DNA of 51,281 nt from Halieaceae bacterium (GCA_016744355.1 JADGEN010000017.1:1-51281), one strand, 5' to 3'; shown: positions 16,320-26,048, numbered from the stretch's first letter. The notes: generated from the sequence alone by a model not told the origin. Made by a program: numbers and translations.

Positions 16320-17714
16320 ATGGCAAAAAGTAAAACAGCATATGTTTGCAATGACTGTGGCTCAGATTATGCCAAGTGGCAGGGCCAGTGCCACGACTGC
16401 AGCGCCTGGAATACGCTGGTAGAGATTCGTCTGGGACCCGCGAAGGGTTCCGGGAGGGTAGGTGCTAGCAGTAGTGCCAGTGCCAGTGCCAGTCGAGCTG
16501 GCTTTGCCGGTGCGTTGGCGCAAGCAACAGTCATTGGAGATATTGATCTACAGGACCTGCCCAGAATTCCCAGTGGAACAGAAGAGTTCGACCGGGTTTT
16601 GGGGGGTGGGCTGGTTCCGGGTTCTGCCGTTTTAGTGGGTGGGCATCCCGGGGCAGGCAAGAGCACGTTACTGTTACAGACTATGTGTCATCTGGCTGCC
16701 CATATGGAAGCCTTGTACATCACTGGCGAGGAATCTTTGCAGCAAATTGCCATGCGCGCCAAACGCCTGAAGTTGCCCACCGACAAATTGCGCCTTATGG
16801 CTGAAACCAATGTGGAAGCGATCGTGGCTGCGGCGAATGAATTCAAACCCAAGGTACTGGTGGTAGATTCTATTCAGGTGGTGCACTCCGATGAGTTAGC
16901 CTCGGCCCCCGGTGGGGTGTCGCAGGTGCGCGAATGTGCCGCTTATCTGACTCGCTTTGCCAAGCAAACGGGCACGGTTTTGTTTTTGGTGGGGCATGTG
17001 ACTAAAGATGGATCGCTGGCAGGCCCCAAGGTGTTGGAGCATATTATCGATTGCTCTATCTTACTTGAAAGCACCGATGATTCTCGATTTCGCACGCTGC
17101 GTGGGCAAAAAAACCGCTTTGGTGCGGTCAATGAACTGGGCGTGTTTGCCATGACCGACGAGGGCATGCGCCAGGTTAAAAACCCCTCGGCAATTTTCCT
17201 CGATCGCAGCAATGAGCCCGCTTCAGGCAGTGTGGTGATGGTGGTGTGGGAGGGCACGCGCCCACTGCTGGTAGAAATTCAGGCACTGGTAGATGACTCC
17301 CAATTGGGTAACCCGCGCAGGGTGGCGGTGGGTCTGGAGCAAAATCGGCTGGCTATGCTATTGGCGGTGCTACACCGCCACGGTGGCTTGCAGGTGGGAG
17401 ATCAGGATGTGTTCGCCAACGTTGTGGGTGGGGTTAAAGTGCTGGAGACCAGCGCTGATCTCGCTCTGCTGATGGCGATTGTTTCGAGCTTTCGCGACCG
17501 GAAATTGCCCAGGGATATGGTCATTTTCGGCGAGGTGGGTTTGGCTGGAGAGATACGTCCGGTTCCCAGCGGGCAGGAGCGTTTGTCGGAGGCCGCCAAA
17601 CATGGTTTTAAGCGGGCTATCGTGCCAAAAGGCAATGCACCCAAAGGTCCGATTGCGGGAATGGAGGTTATTCCGGTGTCTAAATTGGGCGAGGCGCTGG
17701 CAGCGCTGGAGTAG
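16320..17714 (+). CDS. radA: DNA repair protein RadA (branch-migration ATPase)
   Basis: A 464-residue protein, close to E. coli RadA (460). The N-terminal C4 zinc finger is CNDCGSDYAKWQGQCHDC. Walker A is GGHPGAGKSTLL with K114, KNRFG sits at 264-268, and the C-terminal third is the Lon-protease-like domain (DVFANVVGGVKVLE onward). RadA drives branch migration of recombination intermediates with RecA. Between the finger and the ATPase core lies a Ser/Ala-rich linker (SSSASASASR) encoded by a short AGTGCC tandem repeat. It diverges from the DnaT-domain gene across 103 bp. Confidence 0.96.
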   Translation: MAKSKTAYVCNDCGSDYAKWQGQCHDCSAWNTLVEIRLGPAKGSGRVGASSSASASASRAGFAGALAQATVIGDIDLQDLPRIPSGTEEFDRVLGGGLVPGSAVLVGGHPGAGKSTLLLQTMCHLAAHMEALYITGEESLQQIAMRAKRLKLPTDKLRLMAETNVEAIVAAANEFKPKVLVVDSIQVVHSDELASAPGGVSQVRECAAYLTRFAKQTGTVLFLVGHVTKDGSLAGPKVLEHIIDCSILLESTDDSRFRTLRGQKNRFGAVNELGVFAMTDEGMRQVKNPSAIFLDRSNEPASGSVVMVVWEGTRPLLVEIQALVDDSQLGNPRRVAVGLEQNRLAMLLAVLHRHGGLQVGDQDVFANVVGGVKVLETSADLALLMAIVSSFRDRKLPRDMVIFGEVGLAGEIRPVPSGQERLSEAAKHGFKRAIVPKGNAPKGPIAGMEVIPVSKLGEALAALE

Positions 17715-17715
17715 A

Positions 17716-18081
17716 TCAGTCGTCCAAACGGCTCAGCTCTTCGGCTAGTAATTCGTAATTGCCGATGCGTGCTTCCAGCAGCATGCGCAGCGGTTCGATA
17801 TTGGTTTTATCCACGTGTTGTACGGCAAAGCCCAATCTGCTGTTCTCTACATGCTGTAAATACGCATGTAACTCAAGGTTTTCGGTGTCTTCCAAGTGAA
17901 TAACCAGGGTGAAGGGCTCATTGTACTGGGCGTCCCAAATGTCGGGCTGATCGGTGGCAACGCCGGACAGCGATATGTCGATTAGGCGCTGGTGCCACAC
18001 ACTACCTCCCTGTATTACATCTACAGGCACATCCAGTGCTACCCGGGTGAATTGACGTTGGTCAGCACGCTTATCGGACAT
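17716..18081 (-). CDS. PilZ domain protein (c-di-GMP receptor type)
   Basis: A 121-residue single-domain PilZ protein. The RxxxR motif is at the N-terminus (RQFTRVALDVPVDV) and the D/NxSxxG motif is DISLSGV, both needed for cyclic-di-GMP binding. The C-terminal helix (LLEARIGNYELLAEELSRL) may bind a partner. It ends one base from the radA stop on the other strand. It probably adjusts a motility, attachment or envelope process to c-di-GMP level; the target cannot be read. Confidence 0.88.
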   Translation of the reverse strand: MSDKRADQRQFTRVALDVPVDVIQGGSVWHQRLIDISLSGVATDQPDIWDAQYNEPFTLVIHLEDTENLELHAYLQHVENSRLGFAVQHVDKTNIEPLRMLLEARIGNYELLAEELSRLDD

Positions 18082-18161
18082 AATAGGACTCTTCTCTAAA
18101 ACTCTGGTTTGTAACCGCTGCTTTCTTACTATAGCGCCTTTTGCGGCGGCGACTCAAAAAT

Positions 18162-19826
18162 TTACTTCAGTTTTCTGTAAGTTACACGATGAGGTTGGTC
18201 GGCGCTTGCGCCCAACCGCGCTCTGCGATCCTGCTCGTAATCACTGAAATTACCTTCGTGAAAAACAATACCGCCATCGTCTTCATAGGCGAGTATGTGC
18301 GTGGCAATACGGTCCAGAAACCAGCGGTCATGCGAGATCACCAGGGCGCTACCAGGGAAGGCAAGCACGGCTTCTTCCAACGCGCGCAGAGTCTCTACGT
18401 CCAGATCGTTGGTGGGCTCATCCAGCAGTATCACGTTGGCGCCCTGCTTTAGCAAAGTGGCCAGATGCAGGCGGTTGCGCTCGCCACCGGATAAATCCTT
18501 AACCAGCTTTTGTTGGTCGGAACCTTTGAAATTGAAGCGCCCCGCGTAGGAGCGCGAGGCCACCTCGTAATTGCCGATGCGCATCATGTCATGTCCGCCT
18601 GATATCGCCTCCCATACTGTTTTGTCGCCATCGAGTGCATCGCGGGACTGGTCCACGTGGGCGATTTGCACGCTCTCGCCAATCTCGACTTCGCCACTGT
18701 CGGGCTGTTCCTCTCCGCTGAGAATTCTGAAAAGAGTGGATTTACCGCGGCCGTTGGCACCGATAATACCGACGATACTGCCTTTGGGTACGCTGAAACT
18801 CAAGCCTTCAAAAATGACCCGGTCGCCGAAGCTCTTGCCCAGATTATTAACCTCGATAACCTTATCTCCCAGCCTTGGCCCCGGTGGGATATAGATTTCA
18901 TTGGTTTCATTGCGACGCTGAAATTCTTGTGACTGCAGATCTTCAAAGCGTGCTAATCGTGCCTTGCTCTTCGCTTGCCTGCCCTTGGGGTTACTGCGCA
19001 CCCATTCCAGTTCGGCTTTGATGGTTTTCTGGTGGGACGCCTCCTGCCGCTTCTCTTGCCCCAGTCTGGCCTCTTTGGCTTCCAGCCAGGTGGAGTAGTT
19101 GCCCTCGTAGGGGATGCCGCGGCCCCTGTCCAGTTCCAGAATCCAGCCTGCGGCATTGTCCAGGAAGTAGCGGTCGTGGGTAATGGCTACCACGGTGCCG
19201 CTAAAGTCGTGCAGGAAGCGTTCCAGCCAGGCCACACTTTCGGCGTCCAGATGGTTGGTGGGTTCGTCCAGCAAAAGCATGTCGGGGTTTGACAGCAGCA
19301 GGCGACACAGTGCCACACGGCGGCGTTCGCCACCGGACAGAGTGCTAATGTCGGCGTCCCACGGGGGCAGGTGTAGGGCGTCTGCGGCCACTTCCAGCTT
19401 GTGATCGAGGTTGTGCGCATCGGTGGTGTGAATGATGTCTTCCAGCCTCGCCTGCTCTTTCGCCAGCGCATCAAAGTCGGCGTCGGGTTCGGCGTAATCG
19501 GCATAGACTTTCTCCAGGCCAGCCAGGGCATCTTTGGCCTCCTGCACGCCTTCCTCTACATTGCCGCGCACATCTTTGTCTTCGTTCAGCTGCGGTTCCT
19601 GCGGCAGGTAACCGATGTTAATACCGGCCTGCGGCCTCGCTTCGCCCAGAATATCGGTGTCTATTCCCGCCATAATACGCAACAGGGTGGATTTGCCCGA
19701 GCCATTGAGGCCCAGAACACCAATTTTTGCGCCCGGGAAAAAAGATAGGGAAATGTCTTCCAGAATTTTCTTCTTAGGCGGCACAACCTTGCCGACACGG
19801 TTCATTGTGTATACGTATTGCGCCAT
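18162..19826 (-). CDS. ettA: Energy-dependent translational throttle protein EttA (ABC-F ATPase)
   Basis: A 554-residue soluble ABC-F protein with two ATPase domains. The first has Walker A GLNGSGKST, signature LSGGERRR and DEPTNHLDAES. The second has Walker A GANGRGKST, signature LSGGERN and DEPTNDLDVET. The arm domain is in the first half (about residues 90-140), and the linker carries ELEWVRSNPKGRQAKSKARL, the conserved EttA PtIM. EttA binds the ribosomal E site and gates the first elongation step according to ADP/ATP. The second Walker A has Arg where Ala or Ser is usual. The start is ATG 19826 with AGGGCAG upstream. Confidence 0.95.
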   Translation of the reverse strand: MAQYVYTMNRVGKVVPPKKKILEDISLSFFPGAKIGVLGLNGSGKSTLLRIMAGIDTDILGEARPQAGINIGYLPQEPQLNEDKDVRGNVEEGVQEAKDALAGLEKVYADYAEPDADFDALAKEQARLEDIIHTTDAHNLDHKLEVAADALHLPPWDADISTLSGGERRRVALCRLLLSNPDMLLLDEPTNHLDAESVAWLERFLHDFSGTVVAITHDRYFLDNAAGWILELDRGRGIPYEGNYSTWLEAKEARLGQEKRQEASHQKTIKAELEWVRSNPKGRQAKSKARLARFEDLQSQEFQRRNETNEIYIPPGPRLGDKVIEVNNLGKSFGDRVIFEGLSFSVPKGSIVGIIGANGRGKSTLFRILSGEEQPDSGEVEIGESVQIAHVDQSRDALDGDKTVWEAISGGHDMMRIGNYEVASRSYAGRFNFKGSDQQKLVKDLSGGERNRLHLATLLKQGANVILLDEPTNDLDVETLRALEEAVLAFPGSALVISHDRWFLDRIATHILAYEDDGGIVFHEGNFSDYEQDRRARLGASADQPHRVTYRKLK

Positions 19827-20017
19827 TTTCTGCCCTGCTCATAGCCAAATAATCGAGCTGCAGACTGTATCAGAAAAGCGCGTGGAAAAAGAGCGCGGAA
19901 TTTTAATTAAGCAGGGGCGTTTCGCTCTTATATCCCGAGCTCGTTTTAGGGTAGAATGCGCGGCTTTCGAAGGCTCGCAACAAGCCGATTTATTCAGCCA
20001 CACCTGAGGGGAATGCG

Positions 20018-21280
20018 ATGTTTGATAGCAATATGACAATAGAAGGTTTTGACGACGAAATCTGGTCTGCCATTCAACAGGAAAATGTGCGCCAGGAAGA
20101 GCACATCGAACTGATTGCCTCGGAAAACTATACCAGTCCCCGGGTAATGCAGGCTCAGGGTACTGCTCTTACCAACAAATATGCCGAGGGTTACCCGGGC
20201 AAGCGTTATTACGGCGGCTGCGAATATGTGGACAAGGCCGAAGCGCTGGCCATTGACCGCGCCAAGGCCCTGTTTGGTGCCGACTATGCCAATGTTCAGC
20301 CGCACTCCGGTTCCCAGGCAAACTCTGCAGTTTATCTTGCACTTTGCGTCCCCGGCGACACCGTTCTGGGCATGAGTCTTGCCGATGGTGGTCACCTCAC
20401 GCACGGCGCCAAGCCCAACTTCTCCGGCAAAATGTATAACGCTGTCCAGTATGGCCTCAATGCTGAAACCGGCGAAGTCGACTACGATCAGGTTGAGGCG
20501 CTGGCTCTGGAGCACAAGCCGAAAATGATCGTGGCGGGCTTCTCGGCTTATTCCCAGATTATGGACTGGGCACGCTTTCGCGAAATTGCCGACAAAGTCG
20601 GTGCCTATTTGATGGTCGACATGGCCCATGTGGCGGGCCTGATTGCGGCGGGTGTCTATCCCAACCCTGTGCCCTATGCCGACGTTGTCACTACCACCAC
20701 GCACAAAACCCTGCGCGGTCCCCGTGGCGGGCTTATCCTGGCCAAAGCCAATGCAGAGTTGGAAAAGAAATTTAACTCAGCTGTTTTCCCTGGTGGTCAG
20801 GGTGGCCCCCTGATGCACGTGATTGCCGCCAAGGCCATCAGCTTCAAGGAAGCGGCGAGCGAAGAGTTTGTTATCTATCAAAAGCAGGTCGTTGCGAACG
20901 CCAAAGCCATGGCTGCTACTTTTCTTGAAAGGGGTATCAAAATCGTATCGGGCGGCACCGAGAACCATCTTATGCTGGTCGATTTAATCGGTAAGGAATA
21001 CACCGGTACCGATGCCGATGCGGCACTGGGCGCAGCCTATATCACGGTTAACAAAAATGCCGTTCCCAACGACCCCCGTTCGCCCTTTGTAACCTCCGGG
21101 CTGCGTGTTGGCACACCGGCTATTACCACTCGAGGCTTTAAAGAAGCAGAAACCGTGGAGCTTACCGGTTGGATGTGTGACGTTCTCGAATCTTTGGAAA
21201 ACGGCACGTCCGAACAGGTCATCGCCGAGGTGAAAGCGAAGGTTCTGGAGATTTGCTCGCGCTTTCCGGTTTACTCATAG
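20018..21280 (+). CDS. glyA: Serine hydroxymethyltransferase
   Basis: A 420-residue PLP enzyme that converts serine and tetrahydrofolate to glycine and methylene-THF. Typical blocks: [44 protein letters not shown] and the PLP-lysine block [14 protein letters not shown] with K230. The ATG at 20018 has GAGGGGAA upstream. A TAGAAT that could be a -10 box lies at about 19943 but its -35 is poor. The gene converges on cinA, with a hairpin in the interval. Confidence 0.97.
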   Translation: MFDSNMTIEGFDDEIWSAIQQENVRQEEHIELIASENYTSPRVMQAQGTALTNKYAEGYPGKRYYGGCEYVDKAEALAIDRAKALFGADYANVQPHSGSQANSAVYLALCVPGDTVLGMSLADGGHLTHGAKPNFSGKMYNAVQYGLNAETGEVDYDQVEALALEHKPKMIVAGFSAYSQIMDWARFREIADKVGAYLMVDMAHVAGLIAAGVYPNPVPYADVVTTTTHKTLRGPRGGLILAKANAELEKKFNSAVFPGGQGGPLMHVIAAKAISFKEAASEEFVIYQKQVVANAKAMAATFLERGIKIVSGGTENHLMLVDLIGKEYTGTDADAALGAAYITVNKNAVPNDPRSPFVTSGLRVGTPAITTRGFKEAETVELTGWMCDVLESLENGTSEQVIAEVKAKVLEICSRFPVYS

Positions 21281-21299
21281 GCCTGATTTCGACGGGCCG

Positions 21300-21330
21300 C
21301 CAGGCGGGCACGAAGCTTCGCCCCGCCTGG
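21300..21330. terminator. Hairpin between convergent glyA and cinA
   Basis: CCAGGCGGG (21300-21308) pairs perfectly with CCCGCCTGG (21322-21330). The loop contains the palindrome CGAAGCTTCG, so the helix can extend. There is no clear T-run on the plus side. It lies 20 nt past glyA and 59 nt from the cinA stop and may act for both genes. Confidence 0.5.
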
Positions 21331-21388
21331 TTGGCATTAGCGGCGCACCGATAGTAAGTAATGACAACAGCTGTATGAGAGAGGCGTT

Positions 21389-22672
21389 TTAGGCTCGTCG
21401 CTGAGCGAAGTACCTCGGTTCCTCATCTGTACCCAACAAGGTGCGACGAATCATATCCAGACCTGCCGCCGCGACCATTGTTTGAAACAAACTGCGCTCC
21501 ACAGGCCAGCACAGGCAGCGGGTCTTCACGCTTTCTGCTGTTCCCCATGCCAGCCACACTGTGCCAACCGGCTTGTCATCCGAGCCGCCGTCGGGCCCGG
21601 CGATACCCGATACGGCAATGGCATATTCCGCGCCGGATTTTTCCATAGCTCCCAGGGCCATTTGCCTAACCACAGTCTCGCTCACTGCGCCTTCTTCTTC
21701 CAGTGATGCCTCGTTGACGCCCAGCACCGAGTGTTTTATGGCGTTGTGGTAGGTGACAAAGCCCGCGTGAAAACCCTCGGATGCCCCCGCGATCCTGGTC
21801 AGCATGCTGGCGATAAGTCCCCCGGTGCAGGATTCAGCGGTAGTTAGCGTAGAGCCTCGTTCACGCAGTAACTCCAGCACCCGCTGGGCCAATTGCATAT
21901 CGCCCTCACCAATGACGTGATAGCCCAAAAGATCCAGTAATTGCGCTTTGCAGCGCTGCTGTGCGGCTGCAGCGGTGGTCGAGTTAATGGTGAGCTTTAC
22001 TTCCATTTGCGGCGCACCGGCCCGAAACCCCAGCTCCACATCCTCTGGCCAATCGGAAATATTATCGGCAATGAGCTGTTGCGCGGTGGACTCGCCAATG
22101 CCGAAGGTCTGCAGGCGCACAATATTGACGCCTGAGGGCCGATGTAGCTGTTCGGCCAGGCTGTCTACGATGTCATCCATCATGGCAAACATTTCACTGG
22201 GCACACCTGGAGTGCACACAACGCGGCAGCCCTTAACGGTGACTTCAAAGCCCACTGCACTGCCCACCGGGTTGGCGATAATGCTGGCGCCGGCAGGCAG
22301 CATGGCCTGCTTCATATTGGCGGCATTGAGTGGTGCGTTGCGCTTGGCGCACCAGCTCTCCAGGTGAGCGACCGCGTCGGGGTGTTGCGTCAGCGGCACA
22401 TCCGCCACGGCTGCTACTACCTGTGCGGTGAGGTCATCAATGGTGGGCCCAAGACCCCCGTTGACGATAACCAGGTCGGCATTTTCTGCCATTGCCGACA
22501 ATTCGTGTTGCAGTAGCGCGACGTCGTCTCCCACAGTCACCTTGCGAAACACGCTCAAGGCGAGCTCCTGCAGGCGCCTGGCGATAAAGGCAGAATTGGA
22601 GTCGACCGTGTCACCGGACATAATCTCGTTGCCGGTTAAAAGAAGTTGTACTGTGAAATCCTGCTGTGCCAT
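21389..22672 (-). CDS. cinA: CinA-family protein (MoCF domain plus NMN amidohydrolase domain)
   Basis: The start is ATG 22672 with GGAGAG about 7 nt upstream; a TTG at 22696 is a weaker option. The 427-residue protein is the full two-domain CinA. Residues 1-170 are the molybdopterin-binding-like fold (LLTGNEIMSGDTVDSNSAF, then VIVNGGLGPTIDDLT). Residues about 260-420 are the PncC-type nicotinamide-nucleotide amidase domain (TLTTAESCTGGLIASMLTR, then AVSGIAGPDGGS). It should recycle NMN to nicotinate mononucleotide; the N-terminal domain is an ADP-ribose pyrophosphatase in some homologues. Which activity dominates here is unknown. Confidence 0.92.
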   Translation of the reverse strand: MAQQDFTVQLLLTGNEIMSGDTVDSNSAFIARRLQELALSVFRKVTVGDDVALLQHELSAMAENADLVIVNGGLGPTIDDLTAQVVAAVADVPLTQHPDAVAHLESWCAKRNAPLNAANMKQAMLPAGASIIANPVGSAVGFEVTVKGCRVVCTPGVPSEMFAMMDDIVDSLAEQLHRPSGVNIVRLQTFGIGESTAQQLIADNISDWPEDVELGFRAGAPQMEVKLTINSTTAAAAQQRCKAQLLDLLGYHVIGEGDMQLAQRVLELLRERGSTLTTAESCTGGLIASMLTRIAGASEGFHAGFVTYHNAIKHSVLGVNEASLEEEGAVSETVVRQMALGAMEKSGAEYAIAVSGIAGPDGGSDDKPVGTVWLAWGTAESVKTRCLCWPVERSLFQTMVAAAGLDMIRRTLLGTDEEPRYFAQRRA

Positions 22673-22781
22673 AAACGTCTCTCCGAGGGAGGGCAAATAG
22701 TATAGGGGACTGGTTTAATTGGGTAGCCCTGTGAGTGCAATCCACTGCGGCGGGCCTCATGCTTTGACGTATACTGGGACT

Positions 22782-23366
22782 ATGACGCAATTAAATTTCT
22801 GCCCGGACTGCGGCGGTGCTTTGCTGCAATTTCACGTTGTGGCGGGTGAGCCGCGCAATCACCGCTATTGTGAAAGTTGCCACACGCGCCACTACGATCA
22901 CCCCAGAATTGTGGTGACCGCTTTTATTGCCTATCAGAAAAAACTGCTGTGGGTGCAGCGCGACTTACAACCACAGCGGGACTTGTGGGCTATTCCTGGT
23001 GGCTTTCTGGAAAATAACGAGACCCTGGCTGAGGGTGCTGCGCGGGAGTTGCGGGAGGAGTCCGGGGTCGACATTCCCGCGCAACAGTTACAGTTATATA
23101 TGACCGGCACCATCACCTTCATCAACCAGGTTTATGTGGCATTTCGCGGCAGTGTGACGCGGCCCGATTTTATCCCGGGTGTCGAGTCGCAGGCCTGCGG
23201 CTTTTTCTCGCGCGATGAATGCCCCTGGGACGCGGTGGCCTACCCCCAGGTTAACGATTCAATTATTCAGGCCTACGATGATCTGGATCGCGGTAGATTT
23301 GAAGTGTGGCAGGCAGAGATGACCGAGAACCGTTACCAGCTTCAGTGTGTGTCTACCCGACGTTAA
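22782..23366 (+). CDS. NUDIX hydrolase with N-terminal zinc ribbon
   Basis: The start is ATG 22782; the frame is open 21 codons earlier from a TTG, but the ATG gives the conserved N-terminus. The 194-residue protein opens with CPDCGG and CESCHTRHY, a zinc ribbon, then a NUDIX fold. The NUDIX box is complete: GFLENNETLAEGAARELREE followed by SGV. It removes NMP from a nucleoside diphosphate linked to another group; the zinc ribbon resembles that of NudC-like enzymes, but the NudC-specific end motif is not obvious. Its stop codon interleaves with that of the convergent DUF924 gene (a shared TTAA). Confidence 0.88.
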   Translation: MTQLNFCPDCGGALLQFHVVAGEPRNHRYCESCHTRHYDHPRIVVTAFIAYQKKLLWVQRDLQPQRDLWAIPGGFLENNETLAEGAARELREESGVDIPAQQLQLYMTGTITFINQVYVAFRGSVTRPDFIPGVESQACGFFSRDECPWDAVAYPQVNDSIIQAYDDLDRGRFEVWQAEMTENRYQLQCVSTRR

Positions 23367-23962
23367 AACCCGCCGTGAGTTGCCATGTAGGCTTCTTCTG
23401 CGGCAGTGGATGACCTGCCGAGAATCGGGTTGCGGTGCGGAAACCGCCCAAATTGCGCGATGACATCGCGGTGCGCTACCGCGAAGCGGGTGAAGCCAGT
23501 CATCTGCTCCAGCCCCGTGGCTACAGTCATTTCCTCGAACAAAGCCACACAGTGATTCTGGTCTTCTGGGGTTTCGCTGTGCTCCAGAGGTAGGTAGAGA
23601 AAAACCCGGTGGATGAACGGCATCTTCAGATGGCGATTTTCTGCGATGGATGTTTGTGCCAGCGCCAGGGCACTTGAATCCCCTGAGAACGCCTCGGGAG
23701 TGCCTCGATAAATATTTCGGGTGAATTGATCCAGAAGCAGTATTAAGGCTATGAGGCCGCGTTCGGAACTGGCCCAGCTGCCCAGTTCCCCCCTGATCGC
23801 CTTGTCTACTGTGCTCCCAAACAGCGCTCTAATTTTTTCATCAGTGCTTTGACTGGATTTAAACCACAGCCCGTGTTGCTCGGCTTTGCTCAAACCCTGA
23901 TCGTCCAGCGGGCCAAACCAGAACATCAGGATATCGTCTATAATTTTGTCCATTTTAGTCAT
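23363..23962 (-). CDS. DUF924 family protein
   Basis: I place the start at ATG 23962 (second choice 23953). The frame is open 39 codons upstream but that would run into the divergent fklB gene. The product has 199 residues, typical for DUF924: ILMFWFGPLDDQGL at the N-terminus, ALILLLDQFTRNIYRGTPEAF in the middle, FIHRVFLYLPLEHSE, and HRDVIAQFGRFPHRNPILGR near the end. The family is all-helical and TPR-like, with no known reaction. It ends by sharing four bases with the NUDIX gene. Confidence 0.85.
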   Translation of the reverse strand: MTKMDKIIDDILMFWFGPLDDQGLSKAEQHGLWFKSSQSTDEKIRALFGSTVDKAIRGELGSWASSERGLIALILLLDQFTRNIYRGTPEAFSGDSSALALAQTSIAENRHLKMPFIHRVFLYLPLEHSETPEDQNHCVALFEEMTVATGLEQMTGFTRFAVAHRDVIAQFGRFPHRNPILGRSSTAAEEAYMATHGGF

Positions 23963-24047
23963 CTTCGGCAGGCTGATGGGCTCTCGTTTTGCGATCTTTG
24001 TGCTAAAGTGCGCCCCTTCTTTGAACCTAGCATAACGGAAAATCACC

Positions 24048-24680
24048 ATGGCATTACAACCAGAAGTAGAATTAAGCACCGATGAGCAGATAGTCAGCTA
24101 CGGCTTTGGCCTGCAGTTTGGCGACCAACTACGACGCAATCACTTTGAAGGCATGGACCTGGACGCTGTATTGGCGGGTATTACACATCAGTTCAAGCAC
24201 CAGCAGGCTGCGCTCACTTCTGAGCAGATGAACCCTGCGTATGAAGCAATTCAGGCCAAGCAGAAAGCGGTTGCGGCAGAAGTCGATGGCAAGCGACAGG
24301 CTCTGGCGGAGCAGTTTTTAGAGGCTAACGCGGCACGTGATGAGGTCACCACCACAGAGAGTGGCCTGCAGTACGAAGTGCTGGAATCGGGCAGCGGCGA
24401 TAAGCCCACAGCCCAATCTACAGTTGTTACTCACTATCATGGCACCCTGGTTGATGGCACCGTTTTTGACAGTTCTGTGGAACGTGGTGAGCCGGCCGAG
24501 TTCGGCGTCACCCAGGTTATACCCGCGTGGACAGAGGCCCTGTTGCTGATGTCTGCGGGTGACAAGTGGCGTATTGCCTGCCCACCTGTGCTGGCCTATG
24601 GCGAGCAGGGTGCTGGCGACTCCATTCCCCCCAACACGGCATTGGTGTTCGAAATCCACCTTATCGAAGTAAAGAGCTGA
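24048..24680 (+). CDS. fklB: FKBP-type peptidyl-prolyl isomerase, FklB-like
   Basis: A 210-residue protein like E. coli FklB/FKBP22 (206). The N-terminal helical dimerisation domain (about 1-95) has DEQIVSYGFGLQFGDQLRR. The C-terminal FKBP domain has VVTHYHGTLVDGTVFDSS, the pocket stretch QVIPAWTEALLLM and PPVLAYGEQGAG. There is no signal peptide, so it should act in the cytoplasm. The usual Gly before the Trp pocket residue and the one after it (IPGWTEGL) are both Ala here. It diverges from the DUF924 gene and ends 3 nt before the alcohol dehydrogenase gene. Confidence 0.93.
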   Translation: MALQPEVELSTDEQIVSYGFGLQFGDQLRRNHFEGMDLDAVLAGITHQFKHQQAALTSEQMNPAYEAIQAKQKAVAAEVDGKRQALAEQFLEANAARDEVTTTESGLQYEVLESGSGDKPTAQSTVVTHYHGTLVDGTVFDSSVERGEPAEFGVTQVIPAWTEALLLMSAGDKWRIACPPVLAYGEQGAGDSIPPNTALVFEIHLIEVKS

Positions 24681-24683
24681 GTT

Positions 24684-25853
24684 ATGGCTGCGGGAATGAT
24701 CGCCAACATTAATCTGCCCCGCATATTACACGTGGGTGCCGGTGCCAGCAAAACGCTGGTAGCCACCCTGCGCGAGCTCGGCCTGAGTAAACCCCTCATT
24801 GTCACCGATAGTTTCATGGTGCAAGCGGGTTATAGCGCGAATCTGGAACAGCAGCTGGATGAAGCGAGCTTTGCCCACGGATTGTTTGGTAGCTGCGTAC
24901 CAGACCCCACGACTGATAGTATCGATGAGGCTATGACGGTACTGCACGCTGGCGACTACGACTGCGTGATTGGCCTGGGTGGTGGCAGCTCTATGGACAC
25001 AGCGAAAGCTGTGGCCGTGATGGCTTCGCTGGACGGAGCAATGCGCGATTACAAAGTACCCCACAAGATTGACAGGGGGCTTCCTATTATTGCTGTTCCC
25101 ACCACTGCGGGAACAGGGGCAGAAGTCACCAGCGTGGCCGTTATAACAGACACTGGCAGCCGAGAGAAAATGCTCTGCATGGGCCTTGGGCTAATGCCGG
25201 TTGCGGCACTGGTGGATTACGAGTGGACGCTCACGATGCCCTATCGCCTAACCGCAGATACCGGCATTGACAGCCTGTGTCACGCCCTGGAAGCCTACGT
25301 GAGCCGCAAGGCAAACTCTTTCACAGACAGCGTGGCACTGACCGCCATGCACAGTATCTATACCAATATTCGCACCGCCTGCGATCAGCCCGATAATATT
25401 GAAGCCAGAGCCGCCATGATGCTGGCAGCGACGCAGGCCGGCATGGCATTCGCTAACTCATCGGTGACGCTTATTCACGGTATGAGCAGGCCCATTGGCG
25501 CTCTGTTTCATGTTCCCCATGGTCTCAGTAATGCTATGTTGCTGCCTGAAGTCACGGCCTGGTCGGTGCAACACGCTCCCCAGCGCTATGCCCATTGTGC
25601 ACGCTATATGGGAATCGCCCAAGAGTCCGATAGTGACCCTGTGGCGCTGGATAAGTTGGTGGATGGCCTGAGGCAGTTGAGCGCCGACCTGGCAGTGCCC
25701 AGTCCCCGTGGCTACGGTATCGATGAGCAGACGTGGAATGATTCGCTGGCAACTATGGCGGAACAGGCGCTGGCTTCGGGTTCACCGGCGAATAATCCGC
25801 GGATTCCCAATGCTGAAGAGATTATTGGCTTGTATGGGAAGGTGTACGGCTGA
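24684..25853 (+). CDS. Iron-containing alcohol dehydrogenase
   Basis: A 389-residue group III (Fe-dependent) alcohol dehydrogenase. The NAD-binding glycine motif is GLGGGSSMDTAKAVAV, and PTTAGTGAEVTS is conserved. The metal ligands sit in DSLCHALEAYVS (H), LIHGMSRPIGALFHVPHG (two His) and an upstream Asp. It oxidises alcohols or reduces aldehydes with NAD(P); the family includes lactaldehyde, butanol and 4-hydroxybutyrate dehydrogenases, and I cannot choose between them. It starts 3 nt after fklB and is likely co-transcribed. A 369-bp gene-free stretch with repeat relics follows. Confidence 0.9.
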   Translation: MAAGMIANINLPRILHVGAGASKTLVATLRELGLSKPLIVTDSFMVQAGYSANLEQQLDEASFAHGLFGSCVPDPTTDSIDEAMTVLHAGDYDCVIGLGGGSSMDTAKAVAVMASLDGAMRDYKVPHKIDRGLPIIAVPTTAGTGAEVTSVAVITDTGSREKMLCMGLGLMPVAALVDYEWTLTMPYRLTADTGIDSLCHALEAYVSRKANSFTDSVALTAMHSIYTNIRTACDQPDNIEARAAMMLAATQAGMAFANSSVTLIHGMSRPIGALFHVPHGLSNAMLLPEVTAWSVQHAPQRYAHCARYMGIAQESDSDPVALDKLVDGLRQLSADLAVPSPRGYGIDEQTWNDSLATMAEQALASGSPANNPRIPNAEEIIGLYGKVYG

Positions 25854-25915
25854 GGCACTGTCTTCGTTCGTGTATTTGGAAGAATGCCGGGCCAGAATTG
25901 GGTAAGGCCTGCCAA

Positions 25916-25979
25916 GACACGCCGTCGAGCCCTCATGGAGGGTCTGCCCCTCTTTATGGGTATGAGCTTGTAGCGTGCC
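25916..25979 (-). repeat. Diverged structured-repeat copy D (long type)
   Basis: Read on the minus strand, it has CACGCTACAAGCTCATACCC, ATAAAG, a GAGGG-GCAGA-CCCTC hairpin, then CCATGAGGGCTC. That is the same order as the core of copy A, including the long-type insertion. The inner hairpin occupies the same place as GGGC-AG-GCCC in A but with different, still complementary, bases. I do not see perfect outer arms. No minus-strand gene ends just upstream of it. Confidence 0.65.
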
Positions 25980-26048
25980 CCGCAAAGAGCTTTCAGGGCA
26001 ATGGTTGCGGCAGTCTTTCTCCAAAGTCTACAACGAGCAGTATCCCAA

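Noticed and set aside
16440..16500. AGTGCC tandem repeat in radA as a contingency locus
   Set aside because: Few units, hexamer-length and in frame, so changes would only alter a flexible Ser/Ala linker.
19994..20704. 236-codon minus-strand frame opposite glyA
   Set aside because: Shadow of glyA, which has all SHMT motifs.
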